From the NCBI GenBank assembly GCA_038373865.1, contig JAXGGA010000026.1, positions 62,001 to 126,000 of the forward strand: DNA of 64,000 nt, read 5' to 3'. The position numbers and the translations under genes are program-made. How positions within the stretch are numbered: the first letter of the stretch is position 1; the number at the start of each line of letters is the position of its first letter. The stretch comes from Uloborus plumipes (Eukaryota; Arthropoda; Arachnida; Araneae; Uloboridae). The notes under the pieces were generated by a model. It saw only the letters and a list, made by a program, of their open reading frames with translations. It did no database searches and was not told where the DNA came from. Below are positions 50,656 through 62,339 of the stretch, piece by piece.

Positions 50656-53600
50656 CAGGACAAAATCTTAAAATGATTATATTTAAACAAATTATACATG
50701 TAAAAAGTTTTAAGATATCTTAAAAGCTTGAGGTACAAGGTCTTTTTACATGCGGCATAACAAACTTTAGAATTTATTTAAATTCTCAAGAAGAAGATAT
50801 AGATGTTGAAAATACTTTTAAAAAAGTCATTTTAAAACGAGATGTTTGGTAAATATTTTTCTTTACATAACACTTTCGATCGATGAGGAATTCTTTACTG
50901 ACTCTGATGCAATAAGAAAAAGCTAACAAAGCAAGGAACCAAGTAGATCCAAGGCAATATCATGTAAAGGCAGAAATGATGGTTTCTTATATTGCGTATA
51001 TGATTACTTTAAAAGTTTCAGATTCTTTTATTCTCTCGCTATTCTTGCGAGAGTTTAAAATATTCAAGGTATTTCAACGCACAAATATTTGCGAAACAAA
51101 ATTTAAGGAATATTCCTCTACGGATGGCGAAAGTTTTGCACGAATAGATTTACTTTTCTGAAAACAATACCATAATACTATTTACTACACGAAGTAAAAC
51201 GCGATGAAAAACAAAGAAAAAAAGTGCATCCTCGTTGAAATATTGCTTACCTCTTTTCAAGTTCGTACTTTTATTTTTATTCATGTTCTACTTGTTTTGT
51301 TATTCACTTGGTTTTTTTTTTATCTTTTCCCTTTCTTGTTTGTTTTTCGCAGGTTCATAGTATGTTACAGAAAAATATTGTTTCGAACATTCTTTAAAAA
51401 AGGGCTTCCAGAGCTGTTAAACTTTGTTCTTCCGGAATTGTTATTCCTAGTTCATTATACGTAATAAAATTTTAATCAACAACATATCTAGGCAAAAAAA
51501 TAAAATTGTGAAATATCTTCCTATTAAAACCTTCACAATATACTTCTCTTTTGATCAAATACGATATTATGCAGTATTGAATTGCCCTGAAAGACTTTCT
51601 AACAAATTAGTTATTGCCCATTTGACACTTGAAAAATAAACATCGTCAACTGTCACAAAATTTATTAAATGTATATTTAAAAACAAAATAACGTATACAA
51701 AAGGAAATGATGCATTTTAATAACGAAAAAATATCCAGAGATAATTAGTCAGTATGAATTATGTGGTCTTTCGCGCAGTGGATTGTCAGTTCTGCATTTA
51801 AACATGAATTGCCAACAAATTCAAGTTAAAAAATAAAATTGTTAAAATTAATCTTGTTACAAGCGTAAACATGCACACTTTGTTCAGATAGTGTTTAAAA
51901 AGACCATGTTACCATGATTTCATTTTTTAACGTAATGCAAATACAGAAATGAGGGCAGATAAAACAAATGAACTTTTTTCCCTAAAAATGTTCGTGGTTA
52001 TAAGAAAATTAGGGAAATTTATGTAAATCAGAAAGATTTAAACCAAGGGATATCCGAAAATTTCGTACATTAGTTCAGCTACGGCCCCTATAGAGATTCT
52101 AAACTGGGTTTTTTCGTTCAATCATTGACCTTGCCGGAGTGACTTTCGACATTCATCACTCGTTCTACCACGATCAGATGATCTGCAGACTTTAATGTTG
52201 GACAGCCATCAAGTCCAAACTTGTTTACGTTCTGTTTCATCGAGTATTTTTCAGAAGTCAGTTTTTTTTTTGGCTTTGTACGCAGAAAAAACTATGTTTT
52301 AAAATATATATAAAAAAGAACAACTAATGAAATAAAGTTATTTAAAATGATAATAACTGAAGAAATAAATATGGTTTTAAATAAAATGTATTTTCTGCAA
52401 CTAAGAGCCAAAAATAACTAACGTAAATCAGATTAATGTGGATCATACTTTTTTAAATCATTGCCTATCCATACATCAAATAATTAATTATAGTATTAAG
52501 TATTACGACTTTAAAAAATTAAATCAAAATAGTAATATTTAGGAAGAAATTTATGTTCGTACTTTTTAGAAGTTTTAACGTATAAAATTTTGCAATAACC
52601 GTCTGACATTTTCCCTAGAGTGTCTGAAACTTTTTTTTAGCATTATCTTTGTTTTGTTTCATAAACCTATAAATTTGGAAAATATTTTATGTTTCCAAAG
52701 TTTTTTTTTTAATTTCTGGTTTAAGATCTTTTTCTCGAGCATGAATTGCTTTTTACGGTCATAAAAATTATCACTATAATTTCACGCATTACTATCATTT
52801 TTTTTTTTTTTTGTGCTAAGAGTTTCAAATTATTGCCCAACATTGCCATCTGATTTTCCAGGTCATTTTATTTAAGACCAAATCGTAAATAAAGAACATT
52901 CTTATGATGATTTATTTTAACTAGTGAAATGGAACTAGTAAACAACCTATATCAAGGACAAATTAGCAATCAGATTGAAGACACGTATTGCTGAGCTTAA
53001 AGCAATCCCCTTTCCAATGTAACGAAAGTGTGAACTGTAGGATAAAATTTAGCCGAAAAGACGTTGTTTACACATTTACTTTGTAGCACAAATATTGGTG
53101 AGAATTCGTTTAATGGTGAGAAGCAGTTTGAAAGTTGTTAAATCTAGTTTAATGCTTTTAGGGTTTGTTTACTAGGCCTAACAAACTGGAAATCAAAATA
53201 AAAAATTTATTATGTGCATATCTGCATTGTTGAAAATACAGGAAACTTTTGAAGTAAATTAGAAATAATCAACGTTTCGCATCACAAAAGTTGCAAAAAT
53301 ATGAAGACAGTGTTTCGGGGTTACAAGGATGTTCGATGCATCTAAGTGTGAGCTTTAGGATAAAAAGTCATCCGAGAAAAGCAACATGTTGGAACAGAAG
53401 GCAGTTTTAATAGGAAAAAATGGAGATTAAAAAACAACAAGACAAAATGATACCTAAAGCCGAAATTTATTGCATAATACAACCAATAAAAAATCGTTTT
53501 GTTCTGAATTTCCAAAAGAATCCGATCAAAAGTAAATATTATCAAATGAATGAAGCCACTTATGAATAAATTAATAATAAGTTTGCTGATGGGAAAACAT

Positions 53601-53660
53601 GTACCGAAGCATTTTCAACATATAGACAGAGGTGTAAAGTAATAGAATATAATCTTATAT
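50019..53660. other. No supported gene
   Basis: AT-rich DNA with an A29 run at 50627-50655 and a poly-T run near 52799-52812. Short frames (for example 50976-51161 and 51204-51464 plus) are hydrophobic or lysine-rich and match no family I recognise. Confidence 0.4.
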
Positions 53661-53986
53661 CTTTAAACGAGCAATTCTTGTATATATTTCGGATCTCGAA
53701 AACGGCTGTAACGATTTTAACAAAATTTTGTATTTGGATAAAGTTTTGGTTTTTGAGTACATCTACATCGGCGTTCTTTCTGTAAAAACACGAGTTTTCA
53801 CAAAAAACCCCGTTTTTTGTGCCTTCATTAAAAGTTTGAGGAGCTCTCTTTCACCATTTTCATAATAATGATTAATATTATTGTTACTGTTTCATAGCAA
53901 CCACGTTTCATTTTACTTGAGGAGTAAATAATTTAGAAGCTAGTTTGATATTGTTGATATATTTCTAAATCGTTATACATAAAATA

Positions 53987-55550
53987 CACTAGGTGGCCAA
54001 AAGTATCCGGACACTTTCAAAAATTCACATTTTTACATATAGCTCAAGAAATAAGGGATCAATTGTTCTTTAACTTTAGTCATACAAAATATAGGCTTCA
54101 CCGAACATTTCCAAGTTGAAATTAAATTACCCTTGCATTTGGGGGTCGACAAGAAGGGGGGTTGAAAGTAAAACCGCTTTTTGACCATAACTCTTTAAAA
54201 ATAGCTCGGAATAAGCTATAAATTTCCGTAATTAATTAGAATACTATGTATAATGACTGTACAAATTTTTATGAACGTACCACTCTTACTTCTGATGATA
54301 TGAAACATTTTTTTAAAAAATGGCAATTTTATTTGAAGAGTTTTTGCTCATAACACGCAGAGTTTTTGATCAAACCTTATCAAAACTTCAGGAAAAATGA
54401 CAAAATACAAGAGAAAGAACATACTAAAACGGTAAATAAAAATATTAAAAATCAGATGAGATATAAACGTTAAAAGGAAATATTTTTTCACGGCGCATGC
54501 GCGAACGACAGAAATTTATAACTACAAAAATATTGTACTCTGATTTATACTTCATCTTATAAAAAAAGTTTCAGTTGAATATCATGAAAATTGAAAAAGA
54601 TATCAGCGATCTAGTGAGCTGTATTTCATTCAATCGCAGACAATACATAAAAAGTGAGGGTCTGTCCACAAAGAGCTATTTTTAAATTAAAGGTTATTGC
54701 GTCATCGTTCAAAACCAAAGTTTCAGGGGGTGTCCGGATACTTTTGGCCATCTACGTATAAGGTCTTTTTGGCCGAATAGGCGAAATGTGACTTCTATGC
54801 CGAATATAAATTTTCAAACTGTATACAATTTAACATTGAAGAAAATGCTCAATTGTCACCACACTATTTGTGGAGAACCCCTTGCCATTTATGTATTGTC
54901 TGCGAATGAATGAATTACAGCTCACTAGATCGCTGATATCTTTTTCAATTTTTACGATATTCAACTGGAACTTTTTTTATAAGATGCAGTAAAACCCAGG
55001 CTACAATATTTTTGTAGTTATAAATTTCTGTCGTTCGCGCATGCGCCGTGAAAAATTATTTCCTTTTAACGTTCATATCTCATCGGATTTTTAATATTTT
55101 TATTTACCGTTTTAGTATGTTCTTTCTCTTGTATTTTGTCATTTTTCCTGAAGTTTTGATAAGGTTTGATTAAAAACTCTGCGTGTTATGAGCAAAAACC
55201 CTTCAAATAAAATTGCCCTTTTTTAGAAAATGTTTCATATCTTCGGAAGTAAGAGTGGTACGTTCATAAAAATTTGTACAGTAATTATACATAGTATGCT
55301 AATTAATTACTGAAATTTATAGCTTATTCCGAGCTATTTTTGAAGAGTTATGGTCAAAAAGCGGTTTTACTTTCAACCCCCTTCTTGTCGTCCCCCAAAT
55401 GCAAGGGTAATTCAATTTCAACTTGGAAATGTTCGGTGAAGCCTATATTTTGTATGACTAAAGTTAAAGAACAATTGATCACTTATTTTTCGAGCTATAT
55501 GTAAAAATGTGAATTTTTGAAAGTGTCCGGATACTTTTGGCCACCTAGTG
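53987..55550. mobile_element. 1.56-kb palindromic mariner-type element
   Basis: The left end CACTAGGTGGCCAAAAGTAT follows a TA (53985-53986). The right end is its reverse complement, followed by TA (55551-55552). Arms of about 650 bp (53987 to about 54645 and about 54890 to 55550) are near-identical inverted copies. The centre holds a third, outward-facing terminal sequence (GTGTCCGGATACTTTTGGCC, about 54730-54749) followed by ATCTACGTA. This suggests the palindrome formed from one ordinary element joined to an inverted partial copy. No transposase domain is seen. Confidence 0.87.
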
Positions 55551-55552
55551 TA

Positions 55553-57594
55553 GTTAAACGAAACTTACATTATTAAGTGCCATAATAATTACCATTGAAA
55601 AAATACAATACCTCTATAAGCAGCATTACACTGTTTGAAGATCATTTCTGAATATCTAATTCAAAAATAACACACATCCTTAACTCTCTAACTAGAAAAG
55701 CAAATCATGACGCTATTCCTCCACAACGATAATTGCAAAGCTACTGATCTCTTTTGTGATCAAGAAGAAGTTTCCCCTAGGGTTCCGATAAAAGGGTTCT
55801 TCTTATTTTTATAGTATACCCTACTTGTATTTTTCTGTTTTCTAACTTTCACTTTTCCTTTTTGGTATTTGTATGATATAGGCTGCTGCATTCATGTTTG
55901 CCAAATTGCATAAAATTTATTCTTCAGCTCTTGAGAAATTACAATAAAGTTACAAGTATAAAAAAATAGAAATACTTTTAAATTATATACTTTGTTGTAG
56001 TCATATTATTCAGAAGGCTTTAGTTATAATCACAATTGCTCACACAAAGGATTTTTTGCGTTCTTCTTTATAAATATATCATTACTCTACTTATTCGATC
56101 ACGAATATCATCTTTACCGTACATATGAAAGTACTTAAGCCGATTATTTTGTTGTGTGTAATTTCTCATGTGTGTCATTAGTTATGTATTTCCTTTGTTT
56201 GCCTAATTTTTAGCATTTCTGAAATAAACTCGATTGTTCACATTGGCTAAATATCTTCGTAGAAAGTTTTGTTAGCAAATTAAATTACAAACTTGAATCT
56301 AAAGTTCAACATAGTAAGCTTCCACGGTTTTCAAAACAAAAAATACCACCAATCACCATAATAGAGCCCAGTTTATTGCATTATTTATCTACATAAACGT
56401 TGGATGAATGTCACGGCGTTGACATGTGACAGCTGTCTTTTGGGCGTAGCAGCGGGATCTAGTATTACAGGTCATGCATAATGAATGCGCTTAAAAATGA
56501 AATAGGTTCTTAATTGTCTCTGTTATTTAATTGATAACTGTAACACGTGGATGAGAATAGGTGACCTACGACAGATAATTATATTTGTGTTTTGGTTTTA
56601 TTTAATTTGTGTGCTAGTAAAAATGAAATAATTTTATAAAATAGTTTTCGTTAGACCTCATTTATTTATTTTTTATACTACACCGTTTATTTTAGTCAAA
56701 TAATCATATGCTTGGTATCTTGAAGCCGTATAAACTCATTTTTGCAGTAAAAGAAAGGGCCGACTCAATAGCACGAGCATTTAGTAATACCGTTTCAAAG
56801 TTCCTGTAATGCTGGTGGAGGTGCTGCATATAGTCGCTGTGTGTGATATGTTCTTATCAAAAAACATACTAAGGGTTCAGGTGAAGTAAACTTGGAGAAG
56901 TGGTTAAATAGCAACATCGAAACTCCCGTGGCGGGGGGGGGGGGTTTACGAGGTTTGAGGGCACACGATCCAGAAAAATAGTACTACATGTATGTGTATG
57001 AGTTAAAATTAAAAAAATATTTTTTTTTCCGTAAAATATAATTTTTATGGGAGGGGGGGGGGCACGTACAAAACTTGCAGAGTTTGCACTTAAGTCCATG
57101 TACGTCACTGACGTGGAAGCCAAGATTTCCGACGACTTTTATTCGGAATTCATTTTACACCTACTACTTTTTAAACGACTTTGTGGAAGATTACTCCTCT
57201 TTCTTAATTTAATGATTCTGAACATTTTTGTGATTGACCTTTTTTCTGCATCTTTCACCGTTTTTAAGATAAGAATGCTAACATCAAGTTTTGTCTCCAG
57301 GTAGCTTTTAAGCATCTTCATTGTGCTGCGCTTGGTGACTTTACTACAGACACAAAACTTTTTCAAATGTATTGTAAAATTGCCTCCGCGATATTAATTT
57401 CTTGACCCGATTTTTATCTACCTGTTTCTGTCTTAGTGTGCATGTAGCTTGTCATCATTGCGTTTGCGATCATATGTGCTAGTATATTATTCTTGTTTGT
57501 TTCGATGTTTCCTATTATACGGTCAAGGCTTTATATCTTGTCTAGTCTCTCACTCTGTGTGTATGTATGTATATATATCTAAATCTACACATTT
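55553..57594. other. No supported gene
   Basis: AT-rich DNA. G13 and G9 runs occur at about 56936-56948 and 57053-57061 and generate proline- or glycine-rich chance frames. A GTATGTATGT run lies near 57561. Confidence 0.4.
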
Positions 57595-57712
57595 GTTGCG
57601 TATGTCTTAGGATAAGGAACTATTATTTATACATCTATTTTCTTCCTTCAAAGGAATCTAGAAACCAATGTATTCCGAATAAAGGCAAATAATTTCTTTA
57701 ATTAACTGTTTA

Positions 57713-57792
<80 letters not shown>

Positions 57793-57926
57793 TACATGTT
57801 GTATTTATTGGTTGCGCATATCTTGGGATAAAGAGCTATTTATACATCTATTTTCTTCTATCAAAGTAAGAATCTAAAACCAGTGCATTAGCCGAATAAA
57901 GGCAAATAATTTCTTTCATTAACTGT
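57595..57926. repeat. ~115-bp direct duplication flanking a (TA)n tract
   Basis: The block 57595-57709 (from GTTGCGTATGTCTTAGGATA to AATTAACTGTT) recurs at 57811-57926 with about 88% identity by eye. A (TA)n tract of about 60 bp (57724-57784) and a short ATTTATTTACATG stretch lie between. Non-coding. Confidence 0.85.
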
Positions 57927-58310
57927 GATTACGTCTTTCTAGATGACCGCTTTCTACTTATTTAATTGTTTAGCAACCAAGAAGCAGACTGCATTATTGC
58001 ATACAACAGAGCTATTCCTGGTTCGCACTTTTATAGTTTCGTTAACGCATTTATCTAACATAAGGATGCAACTGCGAATTGTTGCTTGAGTTAACTCAAG
58101 GGAAACATTAATTACATTTAATTGTGATTGCTTTTGATGATTTGATATTTAAGCTTGAAGCTATGTATTGTTTTTAGAAAGAATTCAAATATGAAAATAA
58201 AACAGAGTTTACAAGGTAAAACGTCAATGTTTTTATTGATTTTCGCTTTGATGTTATTATGCAATAAAAGCAATGTAGAACAATACAAAATACCTCAAAT
58301 TATTCTTCTT

Positions 58311-58674
58311 CAGGCCCGTCATTTCAAGTTTTTCCAGGGGGGGGGGGGCAAAGGGTAAAAACACAATACAATTTCACCAGAAAACAACAAAAACCACGCC
58401 CACTTATATGTAAACACATTGATTTCCCAAAGTCGGGGGGGGGGGACAATTGACCCCCCTAACCCCCCTAAATGACTGGTCTGTACTGGTGGGCAAACTG
58501 AACTTTGCAGCTTACCAAACTGAAATACATATGCTCGCCATGTGTTTATGTCTAGGATCGTGAGAACCGTTTTATAGACGACAGTGAGACAACAGTGTAG
58601 ATACAATGATTTCTCAAATTCAGGGGTTGGGGGGCAATTGACCACCTTGCCCCCCCCCCTAAATGACAGGCCTG
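58311..58674. mobile_element. Miniature element with G/C homopolymer ends
   Basis: The left end CAGGCCCGTCATTT and right end AAATGACAGGCCTG are inverted repeats. Each is followed inward by long G (left) or C (right) runs, with another G run and CCCCCCTAAATGACTGGTCTG near 58434-58492 as an internal copy of the end. The 8-bp flanks (TTATTCTT and TTACTTAT) match at only 5 of 8 bases, so hAT membership is possible but not shown. Confidence 0.65.
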
Positions 58675-60540
58675 TTACTTATATTGTTTTACGTGTAATT
58701 AGTTGCATGGAATATTTGCACTAAAAGGTTTTTAAGCTTTAAAACTAGCGAACACTTATAATATTTGCCTACATTATTAAAAGCATTAAATATTACTTAT
58801 CCATGAAATGGGTTTCATGGCCTTTTGAAATCAGGAAGTAATGTTGCTGGATCATGTACAAGTCCATTGAACAAAATGTTCCTATCTACTAAACAAATGA
58901 CCTTTTATAAATATTAAAACGATTTTTTGCTATTTAGTTATACCATATTAATTCCTCAAAAATGCAGTTTTCTGACTTAGTGTACATTAATGCGCTTGCA
59001 ATGTTCTTTTTTGTTTTTTTTTTTTTTTAATATTAAACCAGTTCTAGTAAAACAGCTTTTTGTGTTAAGAGCGATTATTTTGAAATTGTGGCAGTGACAT
59101 TTTTGATTCTCCTCATTTTTTATATGTGAAAGTAGTTCATGAAAAGAGAACATTCTGAAATTTTGAGCCCCCTCCCCCTACAAAAATTATTCGCTCTGCA
59201 AAAAAATTCAAAATTTTTAGGTTGTGTCGCGATTTTTTAACCAAACAACTAAATGCCGCATTTCAGAGCTCTATAGTTCTTTACAGAAACGCCACCCAAC
59301 GGTTATGTTTGTATTTATTGATTACACTATGTCTAGTAATGATGTCTCTATAGATATTTTAGCTGAGGATTGTTGTTTTCTTCAGTTAAGCAGCTTCAAA
59401 GTATGGTTTTTAATTCGTTTTTGCGAGATTTTAACCTGCATTCTTTCAACCAAAATTCAACACCACAAAATAAATATAACATACACTAAAAAATCATGCC
59501 ATCGAGAAAATCTGTAGTACACAATTTGTTTGATGTTTATTTTTTTAAGAGAAAAGGACCATGATATTTTTCAAATTTTCGAAATTAGTGCGCTTGTTCT
59601 GTTAACCGGGTTTATTATGAAAACTGTAAAAATAATACTGCATTTACAGGGTAAGACGATGCTTTCATGTTCCGTTTTATGTTTCAATTTGTCACTTTGG
59701 AAAATTAATTAGCTTATAGTTCATAAATTAATTTTACTAATAAAAGTATTAAAAGCATAAACATAGCATGACAGTTCATTTAGTTAGACTTCAACAGGAA
59801 GTAATGCATAAAAGTTGACTTCATACGTACATGTGCATAGTTGTTTACTTTATAGACTACTTAAGCAGAGCACCATAGTGGAGATCTAAGAGGGATGTGG
59901 AACAATTTTAACGAAAATATTTTCTTGCAAAATATTTTTTACTGTTACGAAATTATAAATTTCAGATTAATTATATAAGACATTCAAAAAAACAAAATAA
60001 AATATAAAATTTATGGAACTGTTTAAATACTAGCTTCAAAAAAAAAAAAAAAAAGAAAAAAAAACAATAAAAATGTAACCCAATAAAAGTATTGAATAAA
60101 CAAATAAAGGATGAAATTTTCCCATTAGTCCCTTACATGTTTCATAAGGGAGGGGTGTGACATGATTTTTTGGAAGTTGAAATACACACATAGTTTCCAC
60201 AAACATTATGGTAAATGACATGGGTAAGGTATCACCTAAGCAATACGGTACATGTAACGGATTATTCTCTCCGATTCTTTCAAATTAATGAACTAAACCA
60301 GTAGCTCGTATTTTGTCATCGTTTTAAAACAAATAACAGATACACATACTATAAGGCTTAGTATTTTATCAATCCCTCCCCCTTACAGTCATTAAAGAAA
60401 AATTCAACTTTAAAAATAAATTTTAGAAACGTTAAAGTACAAATGAGTTATTTATTTTTTAATAATTTGCTTTTATGGTAAAATAGGGATAATAATATTA
60501 TATTCTTATAATTTATTTTTAAAATATTAACTTTGGTATC
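58675..60540. other. No supported gene
   Basis: AT-rich DNA with poly-T near 59013 and poly-A near 60039. The 97-codon plus-strand frame at 59224-59517 has ordinary composition but matches no family I recognise. Confidence 0.4.
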
Positions 60541-60629
60541 ATTATTTAATGATGCCCCCATCCAGTTATGTCACTCCCTCACTGACATATCAAAGATTCA
60601 CTAAGTAGTACGTACTATTTGAAGGCACC

Positions 60630-62335
60630 TAAGAGCTAATATTTAGAAAAGTGCCAATTTAATTCCCAAGTGAATTTTCACTAGTATTTCAATAACTAGT
60701 TAAAAAAATAATTTTCCCCAGAAAGAAGATAAGTTTTGCTTTCATTTCATCTAATAACATCAGAAAAAAAATTCTTTTTTTCTTCAGAAAATATTGTTTT
60801 TATACATCAAAAATCAGATCGGTAACGTGTCCCAAGTAACAAAGCTTAGCATTCAAACAGGTCATGCGCACTTTCTAACTTCCCAAAAAAACGCACTTAC
60901 ACAAAAAACGATTCTATTTTACCCCTTTGTAAATATTTTACTTCATTTTTGTTTTAATCGATTTCTGATTTTCTAGCTGATGCGAAATAAGCGTGTCCCA
61001 AGTTCCGCCGTCAGAGTGGTAACAATAACTTCCGATCTATGTTTAGGCTCCCAAAATCATTTCCTACACCTATACCACGTGATACTGAGTACCTGGTGGG
61101 ATGTTTTATCGCATCGTAATTAAAAATTTGCACTTCTGCATCTAAACTTGTAGGTAAGATTTTTTAAAGTGATTTTATAAAATGTGTGACATTTAAGTCA
61201 TCAGATCGGTAACACGCGCAAAAATGCGCAGTTTTTATTAATTTAAAAATTATTTTATATATAAGTATATTCCTTTATTACAAGTGAAAAAACTACGTGT
61301 TTGATTTTGGTTTAGCGCGATCGACTCGGAAATAAAAAAAAAAAAACTTTGTCAGTTTTTCAGATCGGTAACGGTCAGAGCGGTAACATTAAAAAACAGC
61401 GAATATGTTACCGAACTAACTCACACGTTTCAGAATTATTAAAAAGCAAAAATCATAGGTTTTAGCCACATATATATTGAATATTATGAATTATAATATA
61501 TTGAATTATAATATATTGAATTATAATATGTTGAATTATAATATATTGAATATATATTGAATATTTTTGTTCTTAAAAAGGAAAAGCAATGAGTTTTAGT
61601 ACAATTGCTTCACTTTTGATTTGTATGACCTGACAATAAAAGTTAGTAAAATAAGAAAAAATTACCCTGCAGAAATTAAGTTAATTATTATTATTTTATT
61701 TATTTATTTATTTATTTTTTGTGCTTTAAATTCTCATAACTTCGCTAAATAACTAGATAATAACTAGCATGCTAAATTTTAATTTCTGATCAAGAAAATA
61801 AATTTCCTGCAACTAATTAAAGAAAAGCAAGCAGCAGAGTTGTGTGTTGAAAAAGTTAAAGTTGTGTGTTGTTTCAAATAAAAAAAAATGTTTTATTAGC
61901 TTGGATTTGGTAATCTCATAATTTATTTTATCTAAAAACCTTATCGCTCATTTTTATTTCCAAGAAATGCTTTTTTATAATGAAATTTCATTTTTTAGCT
62001 AATATATATTTTAATATAATTATCTTAATTCTATGTTAAAAATGCAAGGAAATGATATCATTTTTAGAGATGTTAACGAAGACTGAAGGCATAAACTCAA
62101 ATATATAGCTCATATTAACATCAGATCTGTAACACTCATCAGATCTGTAACGGCTTCAAAGTGAGTAATCTAAGGAGGGGTTAACTAACTTCCTTGACCT
62201 CCCCCCTTTTATTTTCTTGCATTTAGACCCAATTTAGACTTAGAATCCGATATTAATTTTTTTCTGCAAAAAAGTGTTTTACTCAGAAAACTCCAACTTC
62301 AAATTGGCACTTTTCAAAACATTGGCTCATAAAGC
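60630..62335 (+). repeat. Probable decayed transposon with repeated CAGATCGGTAAC motifs
   Basis: The motif CAGATCGGTAAC or a close variant occurs seven times, all on the plus strand: 60815, 61012, 61202, 61361, 61376, 62122 and 62140. An inverted pair of about 30 bp, GAAAAGTGCCAATTT (about 60645) and AAATTGGCACTTTTC (about 62304), brackets the cluster with weaker similarity beyond. This resembles subterminal transposase-binding repeats of a DNA transposon, but terminal ends, target duplication and transposase were not found. Confidence 0.5.
61488..61555. repeat. 15-bp tandem repeat
   Basis: GAATTATAATATATT is repeated four times with one substitution and trails into TATATATTGAATA. Confidence 0.9.
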
Positions 62336-62339
62336 TCAT

